Source: Anisakis pegreffii (taxonomy: Eukaryota; Nematoda; Chromadorea; Rhabditida; Anisakidae). Taken from it: DNA of 64,000 nucleotides. Made by a program: the position numbers and the translations under genes. Each line of letters opens with the position of its first letter. Position 1 is the stretch's first letter. This document shows positions 51,847 through 64,000 of the stretch, piece after piece. Location: the NCBI GenBank assembly GCA_035041965.1, contig JAPYMA010000476.1:48171-112170 (forward strand). Direction: 5' to 3'. A model generated the notes under the pieces. The model was given only the letters and a program-made list of their open reading frames with translations. It did no database searches and was not told where the DNA came from.

Positions 51847-54800
51847 ATGAAAAATAAAAAAATGCCATCAAACGAAAACGGTTTCTGGAGAATAGCTAAA
51901 TGGTTTTTACTTATAGCTGGAACTTTGTTAATTTGTACAGGCACATGCATCCTGTTCATATTCCCGATAATGCTGGAGAATCGGATAAAGAAGGTGAATA
52001 ATTATTCTTTAATGCATAAATGAATAATTTTAATTTCTTACGCAATGGTTGCGACGTATTTTTATGGTTTATCTTTTTGCAACTAACAATGTTTGTGAAC
52101 ATTTAGCTCTATCGCCTCTCATATGTTAAAGACATTCTTATTGAACATTTGAAATTTTTGTGTCGGATTAGCATCACGCTCTTCAAACTAGTTGTTTTCG
52201 TCTTTTGCATAGTTGTTTTCGTCTTTATTTGCCACATTTAAAAATATATCTCGAATAGCGAACATTCCTTTCCTCAGTCACAGATCAAGGCGGAGTATTA
52301 AAATTACTCAAGCACCTTCCCCGCAGTTGAATTTATATTCCTGTTGATGCTTTTAGCTCTATCGCCCGTCGGGATTGCAGATTCACCAGTTTAAAATGCA
52401 AAAAAACTGCATACTTGTAATAAGGAGCAATAGGATCGCCAACTTTAGTCGTGAGTTACAACAGCAACGATAACTGACTAGAGTACTTGATCAGTACTTG
52501 GTACTTGATCAGCAATCATGCCATCTGAACATGTGTTGTTCCTAGTGTTTCCAAAATTCCAACCATTTTTCAACCCCGAGGTTGCTATGAAATCCCGATA
52601 TTGTTTTTCAATACAGGGATTCAGCAACTTTGGAAAAAATATCGTATAGTCATATGTTAAAGACATTCTTATTGAATCAATACATTGATAGTGACATGGA
52701 GAACAATTTATTGTTAGGTAACAAATCGTCCTGGTAACAGTATTTTTGAAAAGGAACCAAAACATTCCCTTATTTAAAATTGTTAACTGTAAATGAACTG
52801 GGAGTGGTTGATGTGTGATTGAAGATAAACACACCACCAAAATCATATTAAATGCAATGCTCCATCAGATTCCGAGATCCTGCAATTTATCAGGACATAA
52901 ACCTCAGAATCGACATTCAATTTTCTCGTGCAAGCAGTGGTTGTTCCAAACACCCTTCATCTGCTAGTAACGTCCGTTGATCCTCTTCATTTGTGATGAT
53001 TCAGCATAAACTAAAAATGGCTATGCCAGTGAATTAAATAGCGTTAGGTGTAAGCAGTTTCAGAACCCCTATATCAGTTAATATCTTTGTCAAGATTCAT
53101 CACTTAAAGCTAGACGATACTTTGAGCAATGAAGAATGAACAGTACTTGTGTTCGGAATTGGGACCAATCTTTCTCTCACCGCTCAAAAATCCTCTACAA
53201 TGGCATGAAACATCATGACAAGTTGTGGGGAAAACCATTGTGGAGTCTCGTGTTCTTAGGAAAATTCCTCGCGGTCCCCCCCCCATAAACTGTAGAAAAA
53301 TGAAGTATCAGTAACTCACGTCATAAGTCACACCTGATTTTAGCTTGATTGAAACTGATGCCAATGATATTGATACACCACTCGGTTTCGTGCAAAACTT
53401 TCGCATTACGTGCACTGAAGAACTGATTGCGATCTTAACCCAACCACTCGGTGGACGCTGAACGGTCTCGGCGGTAGCTCAGAGGTAGAGCCCCAACCGG
53501 TAATTGGTACGTAGCAGGCTCGACTCCCGTTCGCGGAAGAAAGTTTCGCTCGAAACCGAGTGGTGTACCAATGTCATTGGTGTTGTGAGCCTGAGCCAAG
53601 CTATGGTTTGGCTTGTTATCTATTATCTAATTATCTGTTACAAATGCCAATGATTAGAAAGTAGTGATAATGAAAAGAAGCCGAACAAGTACTGTCATAT
53701 CAACAATGACAATGAAAAGTCAGTTGTGCGTTTGTTAAACGCACCACGAATATTGTTCTACCTGTCCAACTCATATTCTATCGCAAATCAATTCATTCAG
53801 GCGTCAAGGTCCTCCGCCTTCACGGGTGCACTCGTAGGAACTGAAACTTCCCCACACCCACGGTGTATTCATCAGAACCCGTCACGGAAGTCCCCCAGGA
53901 GGGGTACCGGATCCCTTCTAAATATTATTCAGTACATTAAATGATCAGCCAGTTATGTAGCGTTCCTTTAGCCGTCACCGACTGCCTATTCACTTGTCCA
54001 TCACGTTCACGATGTGATTTTATTGTGAGCCCTAAACAAATCGATTTCAGCTATCAAATGTGAAGGAGAACAGTGAAAGGTTTGAAAAGTGGGTCAATCC
54101 ACCATATAAAGGCACAATGAATGTGTTCGTTTATTCTGTAAAAAACCCAGACGAGGTATCACTTTTTAATGTATCATTCAGTTCCGTCGTTGCAACATCC
54201 CACAGAAATATTCTTTCAACTAGCGCTCCAATGTAATTTGTGAAAATGCAAAAGAAGTTGATACTATCAACCGAAACTGAAAGTGCAGATTCCCTCTGCA
54301 CAAGTTCACCTTCAAAAAGATGTTGTTGATATTCATTGACCTCCATAAAAATGACAACATTCAGATATTGAACGGTAGTAAACCAGAAATGAGCGCGATT
54401 GGTCCATATGCTTATGATCACAAAATGGGCCGAGAAGTGCTTAAGCATGGTAATGGTACTTTAAAATATGCGAATTACAATATATTCACATATAACCAAA
54501 ATCATTCGTGTGATCACTGTTCTTTAGATCACAGAGTTTGGATACCGAATATAGTTTTTCAGGTAATTGTTCAGCTTTGATCTCCAACTAATGCTTGAAA
54601 GTAACTTTTTTTATCGGAAAAAGTTACTGATTATTCGACATTTCAACTGAAGGCTTCTAGAAAGACAGTTCACACTATCCCCATCATTGTTACGTTTTTT
54701 TTCGGTTAGTATGATCTCTCCCACACGATCTTTGAGATGTTCATTTAAAGATGAATTTCAAAACATCAGATTATCGGTTGTATGTTTCATTGGATGTGCT

Positions 54801-57800
54801 ATTCGAATTCGTAAGTGATCAGTGAATTCAGAAATTTGTGGAAGCCGCATCGAATCCAAGTATGAAAGCAGCTCAAGCTGCACTAACTTCGCAAACACCA
54901 TTTCTTGAAGTATCAGTTCGTGATATGTTATTCAAAGGATATAAGGATCCATTCCTTGATAAGGTCTTTTTTCATATACTTCTTCTGCTCATTTCCTGAT
55001 CTCGTTGATTAGATGTTGTGCAGCGACTTCATGATATCTTCCAGAAACTTATCCGCTACATTACTATTGTTTCATTTTCTTCACTGCTCCTTGTCATTAC
55101 TACTTCTATGAGTACCACTGTTCTACTGTGCTGTTTTAGCATATGAAGCTACGTTCACAACTGAACATTTCTTAGGTATGTGCGATTCCGTTCATGAATT
55201 TCATATGTGAAGCTGTACTCGATCTCCCCGACCGAATCGCCTTCCTCGGCCATGTGAGTTTTACATTAGATCTTCAAGCTTCCTTCTGCTGAGAACATTG
55301 TTCAGTGTTCCTCTAATACATGACCAGCAATTTATGGATTATCGGACCTTATCGGACATGTTTTCACGACGATCACTTTCAGATCAACAATACCAAATCA
55401 AATGCATTTGAAATTTCCACCGGTGAAAATGACGATGGTGAAAGTTTGGGTCAAATTCAAACGTGGAATGACGAAAGTTCTGTGCCAGAGGCGTGGTGGT
55501 CAGGCGAATTCGCTACGTGAGTTAATGAACGCAATTGCGACGTGACTGAAATTTTTAGGATTGGAATTCGGTGTAATTTTGATTTAAACTAATCACCGCT
55601 TATATCTGATTGTTTCTAGCCATAGTTAAGCAACCATCGAAATCCCATTTTAGATTGGAAAATATGAGTAATGTTCGATTTCTCACCAAATACATCCACT
55701 TATCAGTGAATGCATGCTGCCTTATTAGGTGAATATGTCAACATTTAATGAATGCCATCGTTTTTCGTGAGAATTTTGATTGAGCACGCAAATCTTTGCA
55801 AATCGATTTGAGAGTCTGTGGTTAGGAGTGGTTTTCGTGTACATGATTGCATACAGAATTTACGTTTCTGTTTTGGAGTGTCGATGAATTTATCTTTTGA
55901 CTTTTATTTTAACCACGGATGGTCAGCATAATTGCAATTCCCACAAAGGTGCGCTCCAATAAAAAAGCACCGAAACGAACTAATATTCCTCTGAATTAAT
56001 ATGGCTTTCTCAACTTCCCACCATGTACTCAGTCTGAGTTTTCGACATATCGGCTATCGCATGAGTGAAGTTATTCTCTGTGTATCTAAACCATAAGAGG
56101 GCCCGTTATAGCCTCTTGCCAAGCGCATATTCCAAGCTCACAATATGTTGGCGATTCTATGACCACAGTAATTCCCTGCGTTAATAATCATAAAAATGGT
56201 CGCTTAGGGGGAATCTGACTAAGAGCACGTACACTGGGTGTTTCAATATTGCGCCTACATGCCTAAACCATGAAAGGAGCACCAGTTAGAAATATGTTGG
56301 GATCCTGCACTCTGCAACATTTTTGCGTTGTGCGAGGACTCTTTATTGGTTGCGCATTAAGTTCGTCCGCTTCAACTTGATGCGAAATGCTCATGCTTGA
56401 GGTCTTCGATACCTGGACTGTGCTGTATTCAATACCAGTTTTGTATGGGTGCGGTTGTGTCAGTGACCCTGTGACCGTCCGTGTCTTCGTTAACCGTTTT
56501 CGCCAAGTCCCATTCCGTTTGTCACCGTTGATAAAATAAATCTTTCAGGATGTTGAATGGTTCAGATGGGAGCTTGTTTAGACCGTTCATTGATAAATCC
56601 AGCAAACTGTACATATTCGTTCCAGATTTGTGCAGGTTCTTATTTGAATTCATTCGTAAAATTTATGACGTACAACATGCTCTCATTGATACCTTTCAAA
56701 TACAAATAAGTTCTCTCTGAAATATCTGAAAATATTGAATATGGCGATTATATCCGTAGAGTATCGTGTTCCTCTAGGGGGAGCGAAAGTATGACTGAAA
56801 AGTGAGAATACAGAAACATTTTCAGGTCGATTCATTTCACATTCGATAAGGAAGTGATTTATAAGGGTATAACTGCATACAGATTTACGGTGCCTCCGAA
56901 ACTATTCGACTGGAATGAGCCAAATAACGAAGCGTTCTGTTACAATTCAGGCAAAGAGTTTTTCAAGGAAAATGAGGAATGTTTACCGAAGGGATTGATT
57001 GATATCAGCAGATGTCGGAAAGGTATCGATCAGTTCAGTTGATAATTCTATTGTGTTAAATTCTTTTGCCACACACATTTGATCTCTGTGCTATTATCGG
57101 ATTATAGCCATTTCAAATTCAAAGATTTTTCACTTATATTTATGGTTTGCCAGTGCATCTTTCAAATCACTTCAATAGCTTACATTAGCAATTTTTGCAA
57201 TGTTTCACTAGTATATCATCACTACCATGCTAGCGATTGTTCATTTGAGTTGATAATTATTTTGAAAGATTTTATAAATATTTCATCTAATCTCGTATCA
57301 CAAAGGTTCACATAGCTGTACAACTAAACGAGCTCAGCATATCCAGATTGTAGATGGGTATACTAGTATATGATCGGCTAGTATGCATGCTCTGTTGACC
57401 GAATAATGAAAGTCACAAGTGCTCCATACAAATTTGGATATTTCAGGAGAACCACCTATAGTGATATCTTTGCCAAATTTTTTATTCGCAGATGATCAAG
57501 TGAAGGAATCTGTAATCGGCTTGAATGCCTCTTCAGTAGATCACGATGATATCGAGATGATATTGGAACCGGCTTGTTTCATCTAATATCTTTATGCTTT
57601 ATGACTTTTCATTCTCACAAAAGATGGACTTTTGACACAAGAAGAACTGACTTACTGCCTCTTGAACGACATCAATATGCTTGAGTCGAGCGAGTGCTAT
57701 GAAAGAATCAATTGCAGAGGACCGGACTTTTACTATCAGTACAAAGACGTTATCAAGTGAATATCGCTATGTGGAAAGGTAACGATATAACTATGGGGTA

Positions 57801-58745
57801 AGCAGCATCAGTTCTTCTTTTCATTGCCATGAAACTATCATTTGTAAATTCATGCATTGTTTGAGTAGGGATGGTGACAAACTGTTGATTTTACCAATCC
57901 ATCTACGGTCATTTATCTACTTTAGTAATTCCAATCTAGCAGGAAAAATGCGGCGAACACGTTCAGCGTACCTATATTCTTGTCAACGCAATAATGCAAT
58001 GGATTTATAGCTGAGTTCCGATGGTTGCTATGCATCGCTGGAATGGTAATATAAGTAAATAAGATTTCAGTATGGATTTATCTCGGATGAGGAGTTGCAT
58101 TGTACCCCTTTTATCAGTGTTCAGTTCAATCGAGGCAGATGATAGTACTTTAAAGGCGCTTAACGATCAACTTCTAAATGTTGAAAAGGCAGTTTCTGCT
58201 TTCTGTATCATATGCATCGTAATTGGATGCTTACTTAGTGGAATTATAGTCGCCATTATGTGTTTCAAGGTAACTGATATTTCCTTATGATTTCAATTGT
58301 GACAATTTGAATTGAATATTAATCACGAATGGCACTTCTACTTGATCACAACATGGACATAAGAACATAATATGAGCCGAGCTAAATATCAAAAACTCCC
58401 ACTGCAGACTATAGCGATACTAGTGAAACAAACGGATCAAATCACTTCACTTGCATCACTCAAATTGCACTGAAATTATGGTTGTAAGAGTTCCTTATCA
58501 GCTATACGAATCGAAGCGCTTGATCAAATAAAAGCACACAGTGCTGACTAGTTCTCTACTCAAAAAAGACCACTATATCATTACGTTTCTCCCCTAAAAT
58601 GAGCGCCTTTAAGTTTCAGTCAAAACGATTAATGCATTGTTGGGAAAATCAAGAAAAGCAAACGACCAACATGAATATATCGCTCAGTCATTGTGAGAAA
58701 CCGTCTCAAGTGAGTCGTACAACAAGTTCAAGTTCAGCTCATTGA
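51847..58745 (+). CDS. CD36/LIMP-2 family class B scavenger receptor
   Basis: Twelve exons join in phase to 529 aa: 51847-51993, 54051-54155, 54365-54562, 54832-54963, 55176-55253, 55383-55516, 56549-56635, 56826-57022, 57447-57575, 57740-57797, 58071-58269 and 58620-58745. It has the family's hairpin topology: an N-terminal membrane segment (about 15-42), a large extracellular or lumenal loop, and a second segment (about 463-487). Loop signatures are present: ERFEKWVNPPYK, VKNPDE, SKPEMSAIGPYAY, RVWIPNIVFQ, LGQIQTWN, FRPFIDKS, AYRFTVPPKLF, CLPKGLIDISRCRKG, PPIVISLPNFL and DLSRMRSCIVPLL. Several sites fit N-glycosylation. The cytoplasmic tail is Ser-rich and ends TTSSSSAH, without an obvious dileucine sorting motif, which hints at surface rather than lysosomal location (inference). 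Such proteins bind and move lipids or lipoproteins. The short segment linking exons 9 and 10 lacks the usual TG motif, so a tiny exon may be missing there. Confidence 0.93.
52120..52676. repeat. Direct repeats in the first intron of the CD36-type gene
   Basis: A 26-bp sequence starting CATATGTTAAAGACATTCTT is identical at 52120-52145 and 52651-52676. A second sequence, TTTAGCTCTATCGCC, occurs at 52102-52116 and 52352-52366. They suggest internal duplication within the 2-kb intron, perhaps from inserted elements. Confidence 0.7.
53360..53582. mobile_element. Inverted-repeat element carrying a tRNA-like sequence (MITE-like)
   Basis: The left arm around 53360-53400 and the right arm around 53541-53582 are inverted copies over more than 40 bp with about five mismatches. 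The core TACACCACTCGGTTTCG is identical in both. Between them, at about 53470-53540, is a tRNA-like segment with A-box TAGCTCAGAGGTAGAG and a partial B-box GGCTCGACTCC. Its anticodon-like hairpin CCAA/TTGG has the loop CCGGTAA, which reads GGT (Thr). The T stem is imperfect and position 33 is C, so it is probably not a working tRNA. The element lies in the CD36 intron. No transposase is present, so it would be non-autonomous. Confidence 0.7.
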
Positions 58746-60258
58746 TATCGCGTCAACAACGGATTGTTCAATGATTCCTAATTCGCTGGCAGTTCACTCA
58801 CAACTTACTTTCGTGTTGATCGATTTTCTTTCCACAACCGGGTTAACATCTGTCTCGTGAACGTCAGCAAACAGCGAGACGGGAAGAGACAAAAAAGATT
58901 GATGCTTTGGTACATTATGCAATGAGAATCCAAATTAGAATCCTCTGTACACTACTTGAAGCCGATAGTTATTCCATTAGAATCTCGATCAGTTTTCCAT
59001 CTCTCATCAAAGCAATATTATGTATCACTTCAGTCCCATCAAACATTCAACGAAAACAAATTGCTTTAAGTGATCAATGAACTCACTCATAAGTTAGAGC
59101 GTACACATCGTTTGCAAGTTTACATTGCAGTCAGTACAAACGAATATTAATTATGTCGCCACTAACTATTGTACGTTGATATTTTCGTTAAATTGTGATT
59201 TGTTCTCTAAAGCGCTCATTTCATTCCTTTTCTGGTAATGTTCGTTATGAACGATTATTTGCTGTACATATTATTGATGATTATCTTATTAATTTTATGT
59301 TGTACGGTCAGATTATCCCAGCCTCTCACTGTCAGATCCCTCGGTATGCCATATCTCGCGTCCCCTTTCTGCTCCACAAAAAATTTTTGCCTATTCATAA
59401 TCAACTATATGTGCCCTACAATATGATATACATCTCATCCTGAAACGTTGGGCTAAGTTCTTGACCTTCCCTTGTAAGAGAGGAGCCTTCTACTTCATTG
59501 TCATCAGGTCAAAGAATCACGCCAGCTAAAGGACGCTTTGCCAACACAAACACCAAAATATGAACAACGAACGCAATCACAATAAGCTACCTTGAAGACA
59601 AGCCAACATGTAGAATTTGTCTCAAATTACATGAAGAAAGGAGGAATATGATGCATATCTGATCGAGTTCTTGATTTCGAGACTTTCGCAGAACCGCTAG
59701 TTAATGATATATCAATAAGAACACAGAAAACAACTTCAGCACTCTTTTACCAACAAGACTACTTTCTGCCTTCAGCGTTCCTTTACTATATGGCTGCATC
59801 CGGCCTGTGAAAGAAGCTCACTCAAGCACAAGTTCCCTACTACGTATGCTCTAGGTCGAAGTTCCCCAGCTATTTATTCCACTTCTGATTTTTGGCCCCA
59901 TCAGTTCCTTGTTCGGTGTTTTGTGTTCAGACGGAACAACTGGTATGAAGTAATTGTTGCTCTTCTGATTCTGTTTCAATGAATCATCTCTGTTCATATG
60001 TACGCTCGAATTAGATTGTTTTTGAATAAATATCTGTTATTTATGAGGTAACAAGTTGTTTTTGGAATAACAATGTAACGAAGTCGACAACAATAATGTA
60101 ATACATGTGGAACAGATATCCACTCCCATCACTGATGACTATCACAAACTGAAGTTATAGCCTTTATCCGCATTTTATGGCTATTATGATTAATCGGCTC
60201 GTCGACCTTAGTCTGTCGATCAAATACGCATGAGCCACACTGGCAGAAGACGACGCTG
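58746..60258. other. Intergenic region between convergent genes
   Basis: This should contain the 3' UTRs of the CD36-type and WDR89-type genes. Plus-strand hydrophobic frames near 59195-59443 lack splice support. I saw no RNA gene or clear repeat. Confidence 0.4.
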
Positions 60259-62860
60259 CTATCGTGCATAAGGCTTTCGTTTCAGTGAACTGCCCTTCGT
60301 TTTCGGCTTTGATTTGGCCACGAACAAATCCGTATTCGGTGGCAATAATTCACATCCAACTATCCGCGCATCATCTCCACCACTCACCATCAGTCGTTGA
60401 TTCAGATCGTAATCAACGCATCGCACTAAATCCTTATGCACAGAATATTCTCTCACGACACTTATCTGCAATATTTGTCTCAAATCAACCATTTCAAAAT
60501 AAAATTTCATCATTCGCTTCTCCAAAAAATTACCCTCAGTATTAATCACAAAGCCTCAGTACTAATCAACATTTTTAAAACACGAAGATTATCTCTTCAA
60601 CTATTTCACATTTCTAAATCATCGACGAGAATTCGCAAATGAGTTTCAATCATCAGTCGACCTAAGCATGCAAGGACAGTTCACCTTCAATACTACCTGA
60701 TTACTCGTTTATTTCATAAATTTCAATACGTACTTCTGATCCATTATTAGTGACCATATGTACAGTTGCGTGTCCTTCACCACTACTTTCCATCACATAA
60801 AAGCAATCACTTTGATCACAATCGAGAATATCGACAATGAATTTACCATTGAACGGTTGTTTTTTTCTGAATTTAGTAACTATTACTCTCAAAGAAGATT
60901 GGATGTAACCTGCTTCGAAATTGGAAATAACTTCGATAGTGCAACAACCAATAACACTTTGTTGATTTTAAAGTAACCTGGAGATAACGTCAATATCGTC
61001 CGCAGAATTGATGCGTAGCAAAGAAAAACAATTATCATCAGTGATCGCAAAAGCTCGATTTGACGAAAGAAATCCAACTCGATTCACAGACGATTCCATC
61101 TGAAACGGAAAGTAAGAAGGAATGAAATGAAATATGGAACCCTTGAAAAAAGTAATGAAGGATAGGTTTTGTAAAGAACTTTGGGGAAATGTTTCAACTT
61201 CTTAACTGATAACGATACAACTGACAAATTGTCTTATCGTTAGTACCATGTCCTGATACAAATACTCTTTCGATTCCGAATGCACGATTTTAGACGTAAT
61301 TTTACATGGTACTAACGGCATATGTAAATGCTTTATCGTCTAGGCATGATGAAAATATCAGATTTATCAACGGCAGCTAACAATAAGGATAACTTTGCAA
61401 AGCATTTCAAAGCAATCCTGAAGTAGTTTTAGGAAACAAGGGATTAACGGCGGTACTTAAGGCTGAAGAGGACATTTATTTCAACCTAGCAAAAAGCCAT
61501 GTAGCATAAAAGAATAACAAACCGGAATTGTGGACTGTAGCGCATCATCTTCGTTTACAATTCGCGAATCGAATACATTCACAAGCCCATCTGCACCGCC
61601 TGATGCCAATAAATGCGGCTGATCGCTACTAAACGTTAAAGACTGAAAACCACTTTTCGTCAAATTTCAAAATTATTCCCTTATTTTTGCTCGCAAACAT
61701 AAACAATCCACAAACAGGAACTCGATTGACTGAATTATTAATCATGCTTGCTCTTCAACACAACTGTACCTGATGAAGATCTCTTGTTTATACTTCAAGT
61801 TTTCCAGAGGATTTAGCAAAAAGATTTACATGCTCACAGTATTCGAAATGAAATCGTGATTTAATTATGAAAATAAAGTCCGATAAGAACTAAGGAAACA
61901 TTTACCCACCTGAATATCGTCATTATGAATCTGATTATACGAATGGAGACAGGACGCCATATTTCTTGCATCCCACAACTGCACAGAATGTGTGAATGGC
62001 TAAATCAATGGACAATATAAATTGTAAGGTGAACATGACGAACGAACGAAATGAATTACACAATAATCTGCGAATGTTGTGGGTGGCTGAGCAACTGTGG
62101 ATAAATAAAACGACTGCAATGGCAACGATTGGAATAACTTTTATGTGAAACGAATCCGAAAAAAACAACCAACCTCAACGCTTTCAACATCGGAATCTGA
62201 AGATTGATCGCCACCACCTTGACGTTTCTTTTTCTTCTTATTCGTTGCCTTCGTGGGCTCATTTGCAAAAGTGAGTGCGATAGCGATTGAATGACCATCA
62301 TTGCTTATCGTACCGTAGTGAACACAATTTTCAGCGCTTTCATTCGGGAACATGGATGAACGATTCTGACATATATCATTTGAGCGTAAATCCAACTGCC
62401 AAATGCCACCATCCTTATCGAACGCAAATGAAACTGAAATCGATCATTAAGATTTGTTTATTACCGACAACGTTTCATTCCTGATTGTGAGATAACCAAT
62501 TAGTCGATATGATCTTCATTTACATGTGGTGAACGTCTCAGTACGATCATATCATTGAATTCAGAATAAGATCACGTTGCTAACAATGTCGAAAAATGAA
62601 ATGAGCTCATCAGCAAGGAGTCCAAAACAACCTTGTTTGGTATGTGAATAATCCATCGACACTATCGTTGTGGATGACATTTGATTCCATTTTGCGGCCG
62701 TTTCACCTGTTCCGGTATCCACTGAGACTAATTTTGCCTGATAGCCATCGGTCAGTGAAGCGATCACTCCACGAACACCACACATACTAACATTATTTAC
62801 ATACCATGACTGTTTCGTTTGAAGAGGAGATGACCAAATGAACAAACAATCTGAGGTCAT
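60259..62860 (-). CDS. WDR89: WD40-repeat protein, WDR89 type
   Basis: Minus-strand exons are 62860-62576 (donor uncertain), 62433-62174, 61978-61910, 61642-61523, 61099-60978, 60866-60734 and 60465-60259, giving about 398 aa. WD repeat signatures are visible: DYSHTKQGCFGLLADELISFFD, DKDGGIWQLDLR, LWDARNMASCLH, LLASGGADGLVNVFDSR followed by VNEDDALQSTIP, and VSGGDDARIVGCELL. The block DGLVNVFD...EDDAL and the basic C-terminus (KPKTKGSSLKRKPYAR) match WDR89, a poorly studied scaffold propeller in metazoans. Between the second and third blades is an insert with five lysines followed by a Ser/Asp/Glu-rich stretch. All phases agree except between exons 1 and 2, where one base is missing; a 13-nt micro-exon near 62520-62535 or the donor at about 62640 would repair it. 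The ATG follows acceptor TTTTCAG by 6 bp, consistent with trans-splicing. Confidence 0.85.
61238..61317. repeat. Short inverted repeat in a WDR89 intron
   Basis: CGTTAGTACCATGT (61238-61251) is exactly complementary to ACATGGTACTAACG (61304-61317), 52 bases apart. It lies in the intron 61100-61522. It may be a tiny palindromic element or a hairpin in the pre-mRNA. Confidence 0.65.
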
Positions 62861-63489
62861 TTTCACCTGAAAATATCAACTCCCAGCGTCCGTAACAATT
62901 GCTCTCAGCTAGCAAGAACTCAGTGAACCATGCGAATCAAGACAAAATTACGCCTGGTGAGTGTACTCATACAATTTCCGCCAGCTCAGTGCACTTTTCA
63001 CTTTTATAAAAGTTACTTACCACTGGGAAGGTTCAATTCAATTAATCAATCCGTAAATCACCAAAATTGTGCAATCATTGCATACTCTAACTTCTTATAG
63101 AAAAGCTGACTGGTCATCTCATCTGCGTTGGAGAGACAGTCGTCACTGAACATCAACCGTCCAAACTATCAGCAATTTACAGCACATTCAATTAATTTCC
63201 TCAATTGACCAACTAAGGGTGACGGATAATAGCGACCAGGACATTTGCAACTCGAACGATTGCATCCCGACTGTCTGTTCGCCATAATTCCTTTCTGTTC
63301 GACTTTTGAGCAGTGCGACTGGTTGTTTACTGTTTCGGGTTGTTCATTGCTGTGGGCGCGTATATCGTTTCGGTTTAGGCTTAGGCCACATGGTACGCAT
63401 TACGCACACACAATGGTGACAACTAGTCGCACTGATAAGAAAGTGAGCCGCAATAAATTACATCCCAGTCACAACTATCTTAGACCCTC
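62861..63489. other. Upstream region of the WDR89 gene
   Basis: This is the likely promoter of the minus-strand WD40 gene. A plus-strand open frame crossing 63245-63601 runs into the repeat block on the right and has no gene-like features. Confidence 0.4.
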
Positions 63490-64000
63490 AATGTTTATAC
63501 ATGGTTCGATTGAGCAGAATTTTTTCTTTTTAACAGTGAAAAAACTGCGTAAAAATTCTCACCACTCCGGGAGATATAGCAATTTTTGTGATCCTAAATA
63601 ACAGAAATTTGAGTTTGATGAAGTATTCAAGCTCACCGTCTTCTCAGCTTTGCGGGAAGACGGTGAGACGGTGAGTACGCACTTCGCCATATGCGCGTAT
63701 CGGCTGAAGGAGGGCGGAGTCACGACCGCGTCGCGCGAGGAGAGATAAGCAGGGAACTACAGATAACTATAGAAATTTGAGTTTGACGTATTCAAGCTCA
63801 CCGTCTTCTCAGGTTTGCCCGGGAACATATCATCTTTTATACACCGTTCGATCGAGCAGAACCTCTTCTTTCTAACGGTGAAAAAAATGCGTGAAAATTC
63901 TCACTCCTCGGGGAGTTATAAGAATTTATGTCATCCTAATTATTGGAAATTTAAGTTTGATGATGTGTTCAAGCTCACTGTCTTCTCAGCTTTTCCGGGA
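63490..64000. repeat. Diverged repeat block at right edge
   Basis: A segment of about 165 bp starting near 63490 (TTTATACATGGTTCGAT..., GTGAAAAAACTGCGTAAAAA) recurs near 63834 with scattered substitutions, offset about 342 bp. Its 3' part (GAAATTTGAGTTTGATGAAG..., CTCACCGTCTTCTCAG) occurs three times, near 63604, 63770 and 63945. A GC-rich spacer (about 63655-63745) sits between. The block continues past the window. No coding capacity is seen; likely a satellite-like or transposon-derived family. Confidence 0.75.

Noticed and set aside
52478..52846. 122-codon minus-strand open frame
   Set aside because: It is inside the first CD36 intron and spans one of the intron's direct repeats; no domain or splice support.
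1..64000. CRISPR array, prophage, plasmid or bacterial operon
   Set aside because: Genes are intron-split with metazoan families; no regularly spaced repeats, no integrase or replication genes.

Overview
This window looks like nuclear DNA of a metazoan, most likely a nematode. It is AT-rich. Genes are split into many short exons with TTTCAG-type acceptors, and introns run from about 40 bp to over 4 kb. Several first coding exons sit directly behind a good acceptor, as expected with spliced-leader trans-splicing. No operon of bacterial type, CRISPR array, phage or plasmid signal is present. Exon models were built by hand from splice sites and reading-frame continuity. Where all exon phases closed and the total was a multiple of three, I treat the model as strong.

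Layout: a patatin-type phospholipase (iPLA2-gamma/PNPLA8-like) lies on the minus strand at 0.4-4.2 kb. A small secreted protein of unknown family follows on the plus strand (5.5-8.1 kb). Next comes a head-to-head pair: a 142-aa putative membrane protein (minus, 9.1-9.96 kb) and a secreted proline-rich, cysteine-containing protein (plus, 10.0-13.8 kb). One intron of the latter holds a strikingly GC-rich repeat island. A tRNA-Ile(AAT) gene is at 14.9 kb.

The centre (17.1-35.8 kb, minus) is one large gene: a full-architecture transmembrane adenylyl cyclase of 23 exons and about 1258 aa. Key catalytic residues of both cyclase halves appear to be replaced, so it may be a pseudocyclase. Upstream on the same strand is an unrecognised 202-aa protein (36.3-38.8 kb). 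A DHRS1-like short-chain dehydrogenase lies on the plus strand (39.8-42.1 kb). The stretch 42-51.8 kb is poorly resolved: one low-confidence multi-exon minus-strand gene, a 54-bp tandem duplication, a dispersed direct repeat and a possible LINE remnant.

The right third has a CD36/LIMP-2 family scavenger receptor (plus, 51.8-58.7 kb). A large intron of it carries an inverted-repeat element enclosing a tRNA-Thr-like sequence. A WDR89-like WD40 protein follows (minus, 60.3-62.9 kb), and a diverged repeat family fills the right edge.

The genes do not form an obvious pathway. Lipid handling (phospholipase, CD36 protein, dehydrogenase) recurs, but this is probably coincidental neighbourhood rather than a cluster.
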